24,315 bases of DNA from Rhizophagus sp. LPA8_4_AMF (GCA_021464525.1 JADRCO010000945.1:1-24315); one strand, 5' to 3'; positions 10,258 to 22,719 are shown, numbered from the stretch's first letter. Made by a program: numbers and translations. Notes: generated by a model from the letters alone, not told the origin.

Positions 10258-10450
10258 TAATATACTCAAGAAGCAGCCTATATATAGTTTTGACATAATT
10301 ATATATCATATTGCAACTTTTTATAAATTGTCTCATAATAGCAATTAAAGAAGCAGAAGAATATAGAAAGTTAAATATTTATCTATTAAAAATAACCAAT
10401 TAATTAGCAAAAGAACTTTCAAAATATAATGATATTTACAATACCTCAAT
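10258..10450 (+). pseudogene. Decayed duplicate of the kinase 3' end
   Basis: Downstream of the array gene, about 190 bp resemble its last exon. CAAGAAGCAGCCTATATATAG aligns with the AADVYS codons near 9590, and a stretch ending ATATTGCAACT matches the IATG codons. After an internal deletion of roughly 200 bp, AATTAAAGAAGCAGAAGAATA matches the KEADEY codons near 9856, followed by a match to the last codons. No open frame survives. It is a tandem leftover of the same gene or of a former neighbour. Confidence 0.7.
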
Positions 10451-11673
10451 GATATATTATATTAGCTTATATTATTATTTATTTTATTTATTTTTTTTGA
10501 TATCATGTATTATGTTCAACACTAATTATAGAGTATATGTAATTTTTATTTTACATAAATAAAATTAGTTTGTAATTGAACAATAGAAAGACTTGCTTGA
10601 TAGTTAATAATAAACATAAATATACCAGTAAATAGTAATTATCATATTTTTTTAACCTATTTATTAGCAAATTATTACTAGTAATTTTGTTCTTAAGCTT
10701 CAATAGTGAATTAATTGCTAACTTTTTCTTCCAAAATAATAAATTCCTATAATACAATTATATTTTGTATATCAACTTTATTATTATACGCTTAATTACA
10801 GATTAAAGATGGTGTTGCAAATTAGATTTTTCCTTTCATATACTATACAGTATATACCGTATGTTCTCTTTATTAATGAAAATATTGATGGCAATACCTA
10901 TTAAGATGAAATGCAAAAAATGAATACTGTAATTTATATGTACAATGTTAAATATATAATTTAACCTAGGCTCCTTTTTTTTTGAAATTAAAACTAATTA
11001 CAACCGTGACTTTATTATTTAATACTCTTAACAAACGTTGAACTCTCATCATTTTCACCTATATTTTTCTTCCTTATAGCTAATTAAGTGTAACAAATAT
11101 TTAATGGCTATATTAATATGCTTTAAATTATAAATTATGCTTAAAAAAAGAATTTTTTTTATTTTTTTTCGGGCATCATTGTCTGGTAAGCTACCTTTCT
11201 ACAATATTTGCTTGACTTAAATTCAGAGAAACTATAGTCTAAAAGTTAACTTCCGGCAGTATACATTAGCTCAATTGAAGAATAAATTTAGCAAAATTTT
11301 CATTATAAGTATCTTTTTATAAAATGTTCTATTAAGTAAAATTAAGATGATGTGAATTCAGAGATAATTTGGAAGTAAATGTGCTTTGTATAAGTAAAAA
11401 ATAAAGCATGGTTTGGGATTAGGATTTTAATTTTTTTTTTAATTATCACGTCCTGATAATTATTATTATGCGAGTTGTACAAAAACTGTATAAACTCGAA
11501 CGTTTTACAATTATGATGACAATTGTTTTTTATTCCGGTTTCTTTTGAAACTGGAATTTTTTATTCATTATTATTTTCTATTATTCATTTTTTAAAACTA
11601 TTTTTTTCAGTTTATGATTGAACTGAAATGATTTTTTAAGCATTTATTCCCTTTCAATTTTTTGAATAGAAAT
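10451..11673. other. Gene-free AT-rich stretch
   Basis: The only longer ORF is 68 codons on the - strand at 10551-10757. It is Lys/Leu/Asn-rich and shows no motif. ACAGTATATACCGTA near 10848 resembles ACTGTATATACCGTA near 20239 and may mark ends of a dispersed element. I see nothing else here. Confidence 0.45.
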
Positions 11674-11676
11674 AGT

Positions 11677-11859
11677 CCCTATAAAAATGAAATGTGTTAA
11701 ATTCGGTTTATATTTGTGTACATGTGTAAAAAATGTCTAAAAAAGCAGATTTATGTCTTATTACAAAAAAACGAAAATTAAACAAAATGGTGCTTTTTTA
11801 GACATTTATTACACAAATATAAATATAAAACAAATTTAACACATTTCGTTTTTATAGGG
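11677..11859. mobile_element. MITE with roughly 70-bp terminal inverted repeats
   Basis: The ends begin CCCTATAAAAA and extend as a long inverted repeat: GAAATGTGTTAAATT..., TATATTTGTGTA... and AATGTCTAAAAAAGCA occur in both arms with about eight differences and a small gap. The arms leave a central spacer of about 45 bp. AGT stands directly outside each end (11674-11676 and 11860-11862), giving a possible 3-bp target duplication. No ORF is present. As RNA it would fold into a long hairpin. A 3-bp duplication would suggest a superfamily other than Tc1/mariner, but I cannot assign one. Confidence 0.75.
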
Positions 11860-11862
11860 AGT

Positions 11863-13399
11863 TTTTTTAAAAAAAATTATTTCTTTTCGGTTTTTTAAAT
11901 TGAAATATTTTATTCAAATTTTAATTATTTCTTTTCTTTACCGAATTATTTTTACTAATTTTTTATTAGATTCTTTTTTTCAAAAAAATATTATCTTAAA
12001 AATATTCATTTTTATTTTCAGAACATCCAGATTTTCTATTCCAGTTTTTTAAGGGCAGAATGTTTTTATTTATTTTTTTCTATTTTTAATTTTTTTTCGT
12101 GTTTTATCTTTAGGATCGGAAGATTTGAATCAGTTTCAGCGCGCATTTTTAACTTACTAATATTTTCATTTTTTTCCTTTAGTGTTTAGCGTGATGCTGC
12201 GGCATTATGGCAAACACCTGATTTTTACGTTTGAATCAATATTGATTTCCTTTTTAGTTTAATTATCTTAATGACAATTAAACCAAATATGATATTATCT
12301 GATTATTATTATATTTCACAAGTTTCTAAAAATAGTAAATCCAAAAACCTAAGCTCCCTGTCATGTTTAACGTTCAACGTTTACTTGTTAATAAATAATA
12401 AATTTGAGAGCTCCAATTTATTAACTGTTTGTTCATTTATAATTTGGATATTTGACATCTGTTAGATAAATTAGATGGATCAGATGAAGTCAGATTATCC
12501 ATCAGATTTGGATTGACTTTATCCTTATGATAGTAAAAAAAGAATTTTTTTATTAACGTTCTTGCAAAGAGATCAAAGATTCTGGCGTAAATACATATTG
12601 AGTTAACTAAATTTAGTTAGATGGATCATCTGACGTATGAATCGGATCAGATGGATCACATGTTTCTCGGATCACGGAGCGGATTGGAACACTAATTTTG
12701 AAGAATTTTTGTTTGGAAGTCTTTAAACTTATGACTAATGAATAACTTAATGAATTTATACTTGTAAATATTTTAACAAATGAATTTTGATAACACCATA
12801 TTTTTAAATCTAAAATCCAAACAACTGGATATATGGAGAAACCAATTATTCCTTTTAAAATTAAATTATAAAAAATGGGTTTTTTGAGTATAATAAAAAT
12901 ATAAATTTATTGATAAATTAAACTATATATAGTAATATATAATTTTAGTACTTTTAGGATAAATAAAACCGTAAATATTTAAAATATTCCCAATTATAGC
13001 TTTAAAAATTTAAATACAGGATCGGTTTTTCCTGATATGACATGCATGTGGATGGTAAATAAGTTGTTCAATTACAAACTGATTTATTTATGAAAAAAAT
13101 AATGATACTCTATAAACAAACCTACATATACTTACTATATATATACAAATCATAAAAAAATATATATACGTAAATAATTAATAAAATAAATAAATCGAAA
13201 TATAAACCTACTAATATTTTATTATCGAGAAAGTTTATTATTAATAGTATGAATTTTACATTAATTGAACTACTTTGTTCATAGATTTAATCAATAATTG
13301 CACATTCAAAACAATTATTCGAATCAAATTTTTCTGTAAATGATTACTAACAGTTAATATAAATAACTTAAACAATAAACAAGTAAATATATTAGTTTT
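11863..13399. other. Gene-free AT-rich stretch with AGATGGATCA repeats
   Basis: No gene can be supported. The 64-codon ORF at 12271-12465 shows no domain. AGATGGATCA recurs at 12473-12482, 12619-12628 and 12649-12658, and the first two copies extend to TTAGATGGATCA. A perfect 14-bp palindrome, AACTAAATTTAGTT, lies at 12605-12618. Positions 13100-13200 are (AT)n-like low complexity. Confidence 0.45.
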
Positions 13400-14806
13400 T
13401 TATTTTAACAGTACCTGAATATTTCTTTGTTGATATATTGTCATATATCTCATAATACCATCGGAATTCTTCGGTTCAGGAAGATTATTAAAATTGAATG
13501 GTCTACTATTATAGATAATTCCAGGATGTATATTATTTGTCAATATTAAATTATTAGGTGATAAAGTATTAATTTTTCTACATCTTCAATTTGTTTAACT
13601 ATTTCTGTTTTATTTAATTCTGATTGGACACTCGCATATTTACTAAATTCATCTGTCCATCCATGGAAAATTCTAGTTCTTTTGCAATCAGGTCTGTTTG
13701 ATGGGTTTGCATCTAAGCAAATTTTAATTGCATCCAAAATCGATTGAGGTACTTTAGTATTAAATTCGGGACTTAATCCTTCACAAATGTTTAATGCTAA
13801 ACATAATTTATAGGCATTATTATGATATGGGTAACTCTGAAATAACCTTATACATAATTGTGGCATAACTGTAGTAGATATCAGAAGCTTTGGTATAATT
13901 TTGTCCTCTTAAAATTTCAGGAGTCAAATAAGCTAAATCACCATATACGTTATTTTCTGGGTTTTCTAATTCATCGTAATTTGCTGGTTTAGATAATCAT
14001 ACGAATTAATCCTTTGCCATGAATTTTTTTAAGTCACTTGAAATACTACTTAGAACATTAATCTTATACTTCCATATCTGTAAACTTAAATCCAATTTTG
14101 AACGGTTGTGCTTCTTATACAACTTTTTTTTTATTATGTGTAATAAATTTCGTAGATTTCCCATCTCAGTATATTCCATAACCACAATGTAAAGGATCAT
14201 AGGTTACTCCATGACATTTAACAACTTTCCGTGTTACCTTATATAAGATGTAATGTAGTCTAATTATTTTAAACAAATCTATTAGTAAAACGACAATATT
14301 TTAAGTCAGTTATCTCACATAGTATAATTATGTACTATATCTCATTAATAAATTCTATACAAACTTTTAAGAGCTATAAAGGAACCATTTTCATTATATA
14401 CTCTTTTCCATTGATGTTCACTCGTATCCCAATGTGTAGTATATGATATATCCACCTTTTCAACTTGCTTTCCAAATCCACCTTCTGCAATATATTTAGG
14501 TTTCTTAAATCTATCATAGGATATGTCAAGGGTATCCACTCTAATATTTGGTGATTATTTTCTGCTGATGAGTATTTTGAATCAACTTATCAATGGCATA
14601 ATTACAACTAGTCCAATTATTAAAATTTTTGTGAAATCTTTTTGAATTACAATTCCAATTCTTCCCTGTATTTATTTGCTTGCACTCTACACATTTTCCA
14701 AATATTTTCTCAAAATTTTATGAAAGTAAATACCTCAATATTTTTTCGCATAATTTACTTGTTTGCACTGAATACATTTTGGTTTTACATCATTTAATTG
14801 ACTCAT
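13400..14806 (-). pseudogene. Decayed TKL-like protein kinase
   Basis: Reading leftwards from the ATG at 14806, the start MSQLNDVKPKCIQCKQ is followed by an in-frame stop. A second CxxC segment (CVECKQ), NNWTSCNYAIDKLIQ, and LEWIPLDISYDRF with an EGGFGK glycine loop and IALKSL (beta3 Lys) then appear in several frames. After a degenerate alphaC intron region come VKCHGVTYDP, VVMEYTEMGNL and WKYKINVLSSISS. The segment that should hold HRD through DFG is missing: GLIR joins almost directly to LSKPANYDELE. Then come TPEILRGQNYTKASDIY, ALNICEG, CLDANPSNRP and, in another frame, the IHPGIIYNSRPFNFNNLPEPKNS tail type, ending at 13400. Multiple stops and frameshifts make it non-functional. Confidence 0.85.
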
Positions 14807-16309
14807 AGCACAAATTGGTTAATTTATCAATAAGTCTAATGTTGAATACTTTTTTATTTCTAGCGAGATTTTTGTAAAAGAAAAAAGAAATCTTTATAGA
14901 AAGTTTATAGTTTCTAGAATGTTAGTATCTCATACATACATAATGCCACACTAAAAAGAGTAATAGAATTCCTGAAGTTTTTCTAGTATGTTTACATTGA
15001 TAATTATTATAGTATGAATACAGAATCAATTTTGATCATTAAATTAGGTAACTTACCAATAACCGAATTTATGATGCATGTGAGTCATGTTTAATTGTCG
15101 ATTGAGATGAGCAAGTTAGAGATTCAGATCAATATTCTTTTAAACTCTAAAACATTCCCTTGTAATATACAGTGAGCTCTACAGGAACTTCATGCAAAAG
15201 AGGTTAACCGATAAGCATGAATATAAAGTATCTTTTATCTTACTTCCAATCGAAAAATATACCTAAAGAAATTAAACTTCCTTCACTTTTAAATATTAGA
15301 ATTTATGTGTAGCAAATAATGCGGTTTTACCATAATTTGCCACTTTGTCAATGATAATCAACGTAGTAAAATGATAATCAGAAAGCAAGAATTTTTTTAA
15401 AAATTATTTTCTAATTTCTATAGCAGGAATGGAGTACCAAGGTAAGTGATAGTGCTTGTATGTGAAAAGAATTGAAGATATTAAAGCAATAGAGATAGAG
15501 GCAATTATTTATCATTTTAAATAAAGTGATGAGGCTTGCTCATGTAACATATAATTTTATACGTTTAGCTACTGTTTTGCGATCAATGCGATGAGCTACA
15601 ACTGAATGAATACAAAAAGGTTGAAGCTCCATTAGCTTTTATGTCAGATTCACATTAAATTCAAGATGTAAGATATTCTTTGCTTCCTATTGAGTACTAA
15701 TTCTATAGTTATTATTATAACAGATGTAAAAACCTTACTACTTCTCTGTAAATTGCAATTATTTATTTGTTTATATTAAATTTAAATTTATAATCTGGTT
15801 AATAAATTTATTCCATCATGAAATGAACAATATTTTAATAATTATTGTTTTTTTATTTAAGGTAAACATTTAAATAGTACAGATTGTAAAGAAATCTAGC
15901 CATATATATATGTATGTATAATGTTCGTATAAATTAAAAAAAGTAGCTTTGCACTATAATAAAAAGAAAAAAAAAAATTGAAAATAAGTTGAATGTATTT
16001 AAATGAAACCCGAGGGAAAAAAAATACGAAAAAAACGGTGATAAAACGAATGAAATAACTTGAAAAATTTGTTTGCGTTTGTAATGAAAACCAAGGAAAA
16101 AATAAATAAAATAAAAAAGATAAAGCGAAAGAAAAATCGAAATAACTTGAATAATCTGATATGCTTATGTTGACTTAGGATCAGTAGAATAAAATAATTT
16201 TATTCGAGAATCGTAACGAACACGTGACTCCATAAATGTAATGTGCACTACATGGTCTAACAAAAAGAAAAAAAGGATTTGCGCATTATCAGAAGTTTAG
16301 ACGATCAAA
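14807..16309. other. Gene-free stretch between the two minus-strand kinases
   Basis: No ORF of note is present. The only structure I see is a degenerate tandem duplication at about 15995-16165, listed separately. The stretch contains the promoter side of the 14806 pseudogene and the 3' flank of the 16310-18646 gene. Confidence 0.45.
15995..16165. repeat. Degenerate two-copy tandem repeat, about 85 bp
   Basis: Copy 1 (about 15995-16078) and copy 2 (about 16079-16165) share the order AATGAAAxCC-AGGxAAAAA, a purine-rich middle with GATAAAxCGAA, then GAAATAACTTGAA and AATxTGxTxTGC. The offset between matching points is 81-87 bp because of small indels. The sequence is purine-rich on the + strand and non-coding. 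Confidence 0.55.
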
Positions 16310-18646
16310 TTAGTATATACCACTATTTCCATGAGAATTGATATCTAATTCTTCAATATTTCGCTTAGTTCCAAGAATGCTTGGGCTAATAATATACGAA
16401 TTATTGCTTGAATATAAGTTATGTAAAGATGAACTAAAATTAATATCTATGTCAAGCTCTAATTCTATTGAAGTGTAATCTATAAAAAAATTGGTATTTA
16501 AAGTATTCAAAATCCAAAGACTTAAAGACTTAATCACATTTATTTTACCTATTTATTACATACCTTTATATGAACAACTGGAAATAAAAGATCTTAATGG
16601 TCTGCTTGTATATATGGCACTTGGATGAGGAATTTCACTAAATTTGGGACCAAGTTTCTTCAAATTTATTAGCACTTTCTTTTTATTTCAGCTTTATTAA
16701 ATATATCATTATTTTTACTTCTAAAATACCAACTACCTAAAGTTTTACGAATTTTTTTTATTGAAGGTCTTTTTACTGGATAAGAATCCCAACAACTTCT
16801 CATTAAATTAGCATAACATTCTGGTGTATCTTCTTTTATTTCAGGTCGTTCTCCATCAAGAACTTTATAAATCAGATTAGTATCATGTTCAACATTAGCA
16901 AAAGGTTTACAACCTGTCGTAAGTTCCCACATAATCATACCCACACAATAAACATCAGATTCTTTGGAAAATATAGATCCTTTAAATATTTCTGGTGCGA
17001 TATATGGTATCACTCCATATATTTCATTATTTGATGATACTTCATATACAGGCTGAGATAATCCTAAGTCTCCAATTTGCCATTGATGTCTTTTTCCATT
17101 TGATAAATTAGATAATATATTTCCACTATGAAAATCTCCATGTATAAATTCTGCATTGTGAATAGTTTCAAGTCTATAATAAGGTAATAATTGATAAATT
17201 AGAAATAATAAATAAATACAATAAATATTAAAACAAATACCCTTCTGAAATTTGCCATAAGATAGCTAATTTTTGCTTATTCCACGTAATTTTTGTGAAA
17301 TTACTTAGTAAGTAATTACGTAAATCTCCTTCTGATGCATATTGCATAACTAAATATATATAATCATCAAACTTCGGATCTTTTGTAAAACCATAAATTC
17401 TAACAATATGACGATTTAATGAGTAACAATGTTGATTTGATTTTAACTAAAAATTTAGGATTTACAAAAGATATAAGTAAATTATTTTGTTTATAAAATT
17501 TAAAAGTAATAAATAAATTGCATTACCTCATAAAAAAAATATTTGCTAATGCCTTTATAATTTTTAAATTCTTTTAATACAACAATTTCATTATTTCTTC
17601 TCTCTCTCAATTTTGGATAATTATTTTTATTATTTATTGATCCATCAAGCCAAGTCGCTCGATATATAGTGCTAAATCCTCCCTTTGCTATTTCTTTTAT
17701 TTGTAAATTGAGAATATGGTATCCATTTCATCAATATTTCTGCTTTATTATTCCACATACCATAAATAGAATTAAGTAATGTATTTGGAGAATAATATTT
17801 GTCAATATTTTTGATCTTTTCAATAAACTCAGTTATTTTCAATCGATTTTGAACTTCAAGTCTTAAATTAACGAGAAAATCATCTAAATCACTATTCCCG
17901 CTGTTAATTTTTGCGATATCAATAATTATTGATGATACTCTTTTGCACTTTTTACATTGCGAATGATTTGTAATACCAAAAATGATATTTGTTGTCAAAC
18001 AATATCTGCATCCAGTATAAAATGTAAGACAATTCTCACAATATTTTTGACAGTCCGATGTAAATATTAATTTTAATTGGCAATCTATACAATGAGATAT
18101 ATTATGCCACCATGGTAAATAAATAATTGGTATAGGCTTTTTAGTCAAAGTTGATATTATACATCCGGAAGAAATTAAATAACAATCTGAACATAATGTG
18201 AATATCCAACCATTGTAAGTACTTTTATGAATCAATTTTCCACATAGTTTACATTATTTTTCACTTTCAATCACATTTTTGTATGAACTATAATGGGAAA
18301 CATTAGGAAAACCGCTTATGGGTATTTGTTTAAAACATAATATTTCTAAGGAACTTTTACATTCTTTCGTCCTATTTATTTCATGCTCACCACATTCTGA
18401 GTTTCTTGTGAATACATGTATATCCAAATACAAACAACCATTCTTATTGATCATGTTAGTAAGGTAACTTGATAAACATCTTTTGCAATATTTTTGTTGT
18501 ACATAAGTTGTCTCAGTATATATATCACCACAACTAATGCAATGTTCGTCATCCTTATTAAATGAAATAAGCGAAATCGGCGTAGGACTGGATTTTAATT
18601 TTGGCGTCGGATCAAAAGAATCATCATTTATTTTTGTAGACTCCAT
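16310..18646 (-). pseudogene. Cys-rich TKL-like protein kinase, three disruptions
   Basis: The exons on the complement are 18646-17527, 17446-17241, 17173-16564 and 16479-16310, with GT-AG introns of 80, 67 and 84 bp. The N-terminus holds many Cys pairs (CISC, CKRC, CKLC, CSDC, CIDC, CENC, CRYC, CKKC), which look like zinc-binding modules, then the MKWIPYSQF linker. The kinase domain shows AKGGFSTIYRATW, VVLKEF (beta3 Lys), alphaC Glu at the exon 1 end, HGDFHSGNIL, DLG, APEIF, DVYCVGM and CWDSYPVKRP. The tail is HPSAIYTSRPLRSF plus a short acidic exon. Three lesions break it: TAA at 18256-18254 where SEK-CKLCGK continues, a 2-bp loss near 17700 after WIPYSQF, and a frameshift near 16675. The rest is well kept, so it is either a young pseudogene or affected by sequence errors. 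Confidence 0.8.
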
Positions 18647-20823
18647 TTTATTATGTTATGTAAAGTACTTAAAATAATTATAAAATTAAAAGCATATTTA
18701 TAGTTTTATCCGATGATTAATATAACTTTCTGTTTGTTGGTATGGAAAGTATTCTAAAATTTTTTTCTTCATTTATTGTATGGAATTTTAATTTATCACG
18801 TACAACAGAAAAGTTCTTTTTGTATTTGGAAGTACTTTATCGAAAGGTAAATCCATTAGCTTTGTGAATTGTGATACTCAGTTATTGATTTAATGTATCA
18901 CTACATAATGGTCACACACTTTTTACGTTTATTTACATTTTATATTTACTTTATATATATTCAAATTTTGTAAATTTCTACTTGTTCAATTTTATCAATA
19001 TTTTCTTGGACGATTCAGATTTTTTTTTTTTTTTATTCAATAACAATTTATTACCCTTAACGATAACGTGATAAAATATGCAGTATGTATTATATACTGT
19101 ATATATATAATCTTATTTTGTTTATGTATATTTTTTTTTTAAAAAAAAAAAATTATAAAATACAATTATTTTATTAAAAAAAATTTAATCGATGAATAAT
19201 TATTAATAGGTTAAAAAATTTGATAGAATATTTAGTATAAAGTACAATATATTTCTTTAGTCCGATTCATATTTATGAAAATTTAAAAATTTACATTTAG
19301 TAATAATATGCTTATTGTCAAATTGCCATCTAAAGAACAGGCCATAGAAGGTATTATTGTAAATTAATAATAAAAGATAAAAAGCCTCTATGTGCTCAAT
19401 AGTAATCATAGTTGATCGTAAATATCTTTAAATGCTGAAAAATCTTAATACTTATTACAAAAACAAAATTTCGCCTTTTCTCTTTTCACACTAATTTAAT
19501 GCTCTTTTTACTTTCAGAAAAGGTTTCTTCTCTTCAAAGTATATTTGAAACGGTGTTGAAGAGTTTATAGAACTTGCTAACTTTTTTTCTGTTTTACATG
19601 GCTTCTCAACTTTGATCAGTAAAACTTTCAGCCTCTTTTTAACGCCTGTACCCAATAGGAGAAGGTAAATAAAAAAATATATTGAGAAAAACAGGAGCTT
19701 TTTAAAGTCTAAAGTTTGTTAAAAATCGATTAAGAAAATCATGAGACTTTCGAGTACCTCAAAGAAATACAAATTTTTCTTCGCTAGGAGTTCTAGGGTG
19801 AAAGTAGTTTTGTCACTTTTTTTGCAAGATTTAAGGATGGATGTAACACTGTTAAAATGTAGAGAATTTAGTCTTCTCTTTTTCTTAAATCAACGTTTTA
19901 GAATTTTGGGAAACTAAGGGTATCGGGAGATCATTATGAGATGATATTTTTTTTTTACTTGGCGGCGTAATGAACAAAAAATAAATACACAAATCTCATG
20001 TGATGATGCATTGAAAGTCTAACCGAAATTGTATAAGATTGATGATGCAGATCGTAACTAGTTTCAGAATTTTGCAATTCGTCATAACATAGTAAATAAA
20101 AATAAGATATCGATAAAATTTTCTTTCAGCTCAAAAATTTTGGGCATTTATACAATTAAATTTTGCACAATATTTTTTTCCAAAATAGTTAAATTACGGA
20201 TGATGAAATTGCACAATTAATTTTTTCTCCCATATATACTGTATATACCGTAAATCCTATTATTATGAGTTACTTTTGAGAAATACGAAAATAAATTTAT
20301 AAGTGAATTTATAGATTTATGATAAATAATGATAAATAACCAACTAATAATTATATATCTTTTTTTATGCAGATTAATACATTACAACCGGAATCTTTAT
20401 ATATTACTCTTTTATTTTGCGAAAATCTATCAAAAAATTACCAACACTTAGACTAAAGTATAATGTTTTATAAAAAAAAACAAAGGAAATCGTTGTTTTG
20501 GCACTCCTTGGTACTAATCTGATAATTTATTTTAATATTTATGGCTTTTTCAACTGGCAAGCTCGTTCGATTTGAGAGAGACTATAATCCAAAAACTGAA
20601 ACATTAGTTACCAACAGTATATATGTAGCCTAAATTTAATATAATTAAAGAATAAAAAATTCTTATCTTTATTCCATTTGCAAAATTTTTCCAATAAATG
20701 CATAATATATGTCAGTTTTGCCATAAAATGGTCAACTATCAATAAAAATTAAAATGTTGATACCGGAAGATAAATTGAGAACGGGTGTTGAACAAAAAAA
20801 TAGTTTAACTTGGGAATCACCGT
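18647..20823. other. Gene-free AT-rich stretch
   Basis: No gene can be supported. Positions 18957-19002 resemble 1625-1671, a short dispersed repeat. Homopolymer T and A runs occur at about 19020-19034 and 19130-19155. TATACTGTATATA-type words occur near 19092 and 20235. Positions 19500-19960 are slightly less AT-rich but hold no ORF with a motif. Confidence 0.45.
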
Positions 20824-20978
20824 TGGTGACCGTCACCAGCGTGACATATAAGGTGACAAATAGGATTACCTACTAAAAAATCTAAGTTACTAGAATAAAT
20901 AATAAAAATGCAAAACGACATAGGTGACAAATTTCATGGCAGTCACGTGATAAATTATAAGTGGTGATGATCATCACC
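20824..20978. repeat. Cluster of GGTGA/TCACC palindromes with dispersed repeat copy 2
   Basis: Three perfect palindromes occur within 155 bp: TGGTGACCGTCACCA (20824-20838), TCACGTGA (20943-20950) and GGTGATGATCATCACC (20963-20978). Further GTGACA and GGTGACAAA words lie between them. Positions 20841-20900 are the inverted partner of 49-108. This is probably part of a DNA element with subterminal repeats; the outer limits are unclear. Confidence 0.5.
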
Positions 20979-21844
20979 TGGTGAGATTTACGTAATTTTA
21001 TATAATCGTGGTATAAAATTTCTACTGTCAAACAAGGGAATAGTTTGAAAGAAATTAGGCGTTTAAAACTTGAAACAGTATAACGTTATAAATTTATAAA
21101 CTCATGAAAAGAGTTCTCATATTTATTTCTCCTATAAATAAAAAGGCAAAATAAATAATAGTTATTGCGATATTCATATTTTAATAAATTTCATATCATA
21201 ATGAAGGTACTTATAATCTATTTAATAAAATACACACAAAAATTACTTTATAGCTTAGTTGACTAATAAATATTGCTTATATAAATAAACAATTACTTGA
21301 TGTCTCGGTAATATTCCTATTTTGCTTTTAATTATAAGTATTTAATAATCATTCGTATAAATTGTATTGTATACTCAATTATCAATATTCATCACCTGAC
21401 AAATTTTAACAGCTCATCTAATATATTACGGGTTAAGCTTGAAATGAGAAGCCTTAATTATGAATAGTATCTCAGTATCACATAACATCTCTAATTGAAT
21501 AGCAATACTATCTGATTTAAAAATAAAAATATTTTGTATGTCAGTCCCCAAAATTGGCACTAAATATTAGTGTCAATTTACCATCTGCATTTTTAAATTA
21601 ACTATAAAATATGGATTAATTTCGAAGATACAAATACTATCGATGAAATTAAAGTGACATTATTCATAAATTTCGTTAAGTCATATACTTACTAAATTTG
21701 TATATTAAAAATAATAAGGCTCGAGAATACTACTTAAGTATTGGCAAATTATATAATAATTTTTCTTGGGTCACGATCAGAATATATTAATCACGTGACT
21801 TATCATTCTATACTGTACATAATGTACTCAATAAGTAACTCTAT
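20979..21844. other. Gene-free AT-rich stretch
   Basis: I see no ORF, RNA gene or clear repeat here. A CACGTGAC word at 21793 recurs elsewhere in the window (16221 and about 20944), but nothing links it to a gene. Confidence 0.4.
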
Positions 21845-22719
21845 TCGATTATAGTCTTTTGGTTGGTCAATTAAAAAATATATTTTATAAAGTTTAATGT
21901 TTCATACAGACACAACTGTTTATTTTTGTGTGTATATTTAGTATTTATTTTCGTTGAATTATTAGGAATAAAATAAACATGTAACATTCGTTAACCATTT
22001 TTTGAAAGTGGCACAGCAAATTTTTAAAAACCAGTTACGTACGAAAGTTTAAAGTTCGGTTTATCAATAACGCTTACCATTATTGATCCTATTCAGATGT
22101 TTTAATAATTTCTGTACAATTAAATTAAATATATGCCGACTATAGTTTCTCTCGGATGTTATGAAAAAAAGATTTACCGAGTGATAGGCTGTGAAGTACT
22201 AAATAAAGTTATTAAATTCAATAGCAAACAATGATATCTTTTTATTCCCCCTTTTTTTGGACTAGTATTAACTTAATTTTTTGCTCTTTTTAAAGATATC
22301 TATTAAACTTACAATAAAATTTTCAATTATCAATTTGTGAGCGATTTGTCCTCGATATATTCACAACCTGTTCTAGATTGATATACAATACATTATACGA
22401 GAAAGAAAGTTTTGGCGAAAGATATCTATATACCCTTTATTTAAGTAAGAATATTATTATTATATAACTTTTATTTTTTCTGTTAATAGAATTGTAACAA
22501 CTATAACGGTGATCAACCTTGATCTTTTAATCTGCAAATTTATTAACAGTGTTGTGTTACACTTAAAGAAAAATGGCGTAATTATTATTACAAATTCGTT
22601 TTATGTCATCAGAAATTTTGTAACAATCATCACATATTTGTGTAACTGTATTTACGCCACCTCTTTAATTACAAGTTCGTTACGCCGATTTTTTTTAAAA
22701 AAAAAAAAATTTCAAAATC
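21845..22719 (+). promoter_or_regulatory. 5' flank shared by the two module-array kinases (copy 2)
   Basis: Aligns with about 6030-7039, lacks the 172-bp MITE, and has its own extra sequence around 22260-22430. TGGCGTAAT near 22574 and ATTTACGCCAC near 22651 form an imperfect inverted pair that also exists, more diverged, in the first flank. The last 40 bp, a T-run, an A-run and TTTCAAAATC before the ATG, are nearly identical in both flanks and support the choice of start. Confidence 0.6.

Noticed and set aside
10551-10757. 68-codon minus-strand ORF
   Set aside because: Low-complexity Leu/Lys/Asn content and no supporting context.
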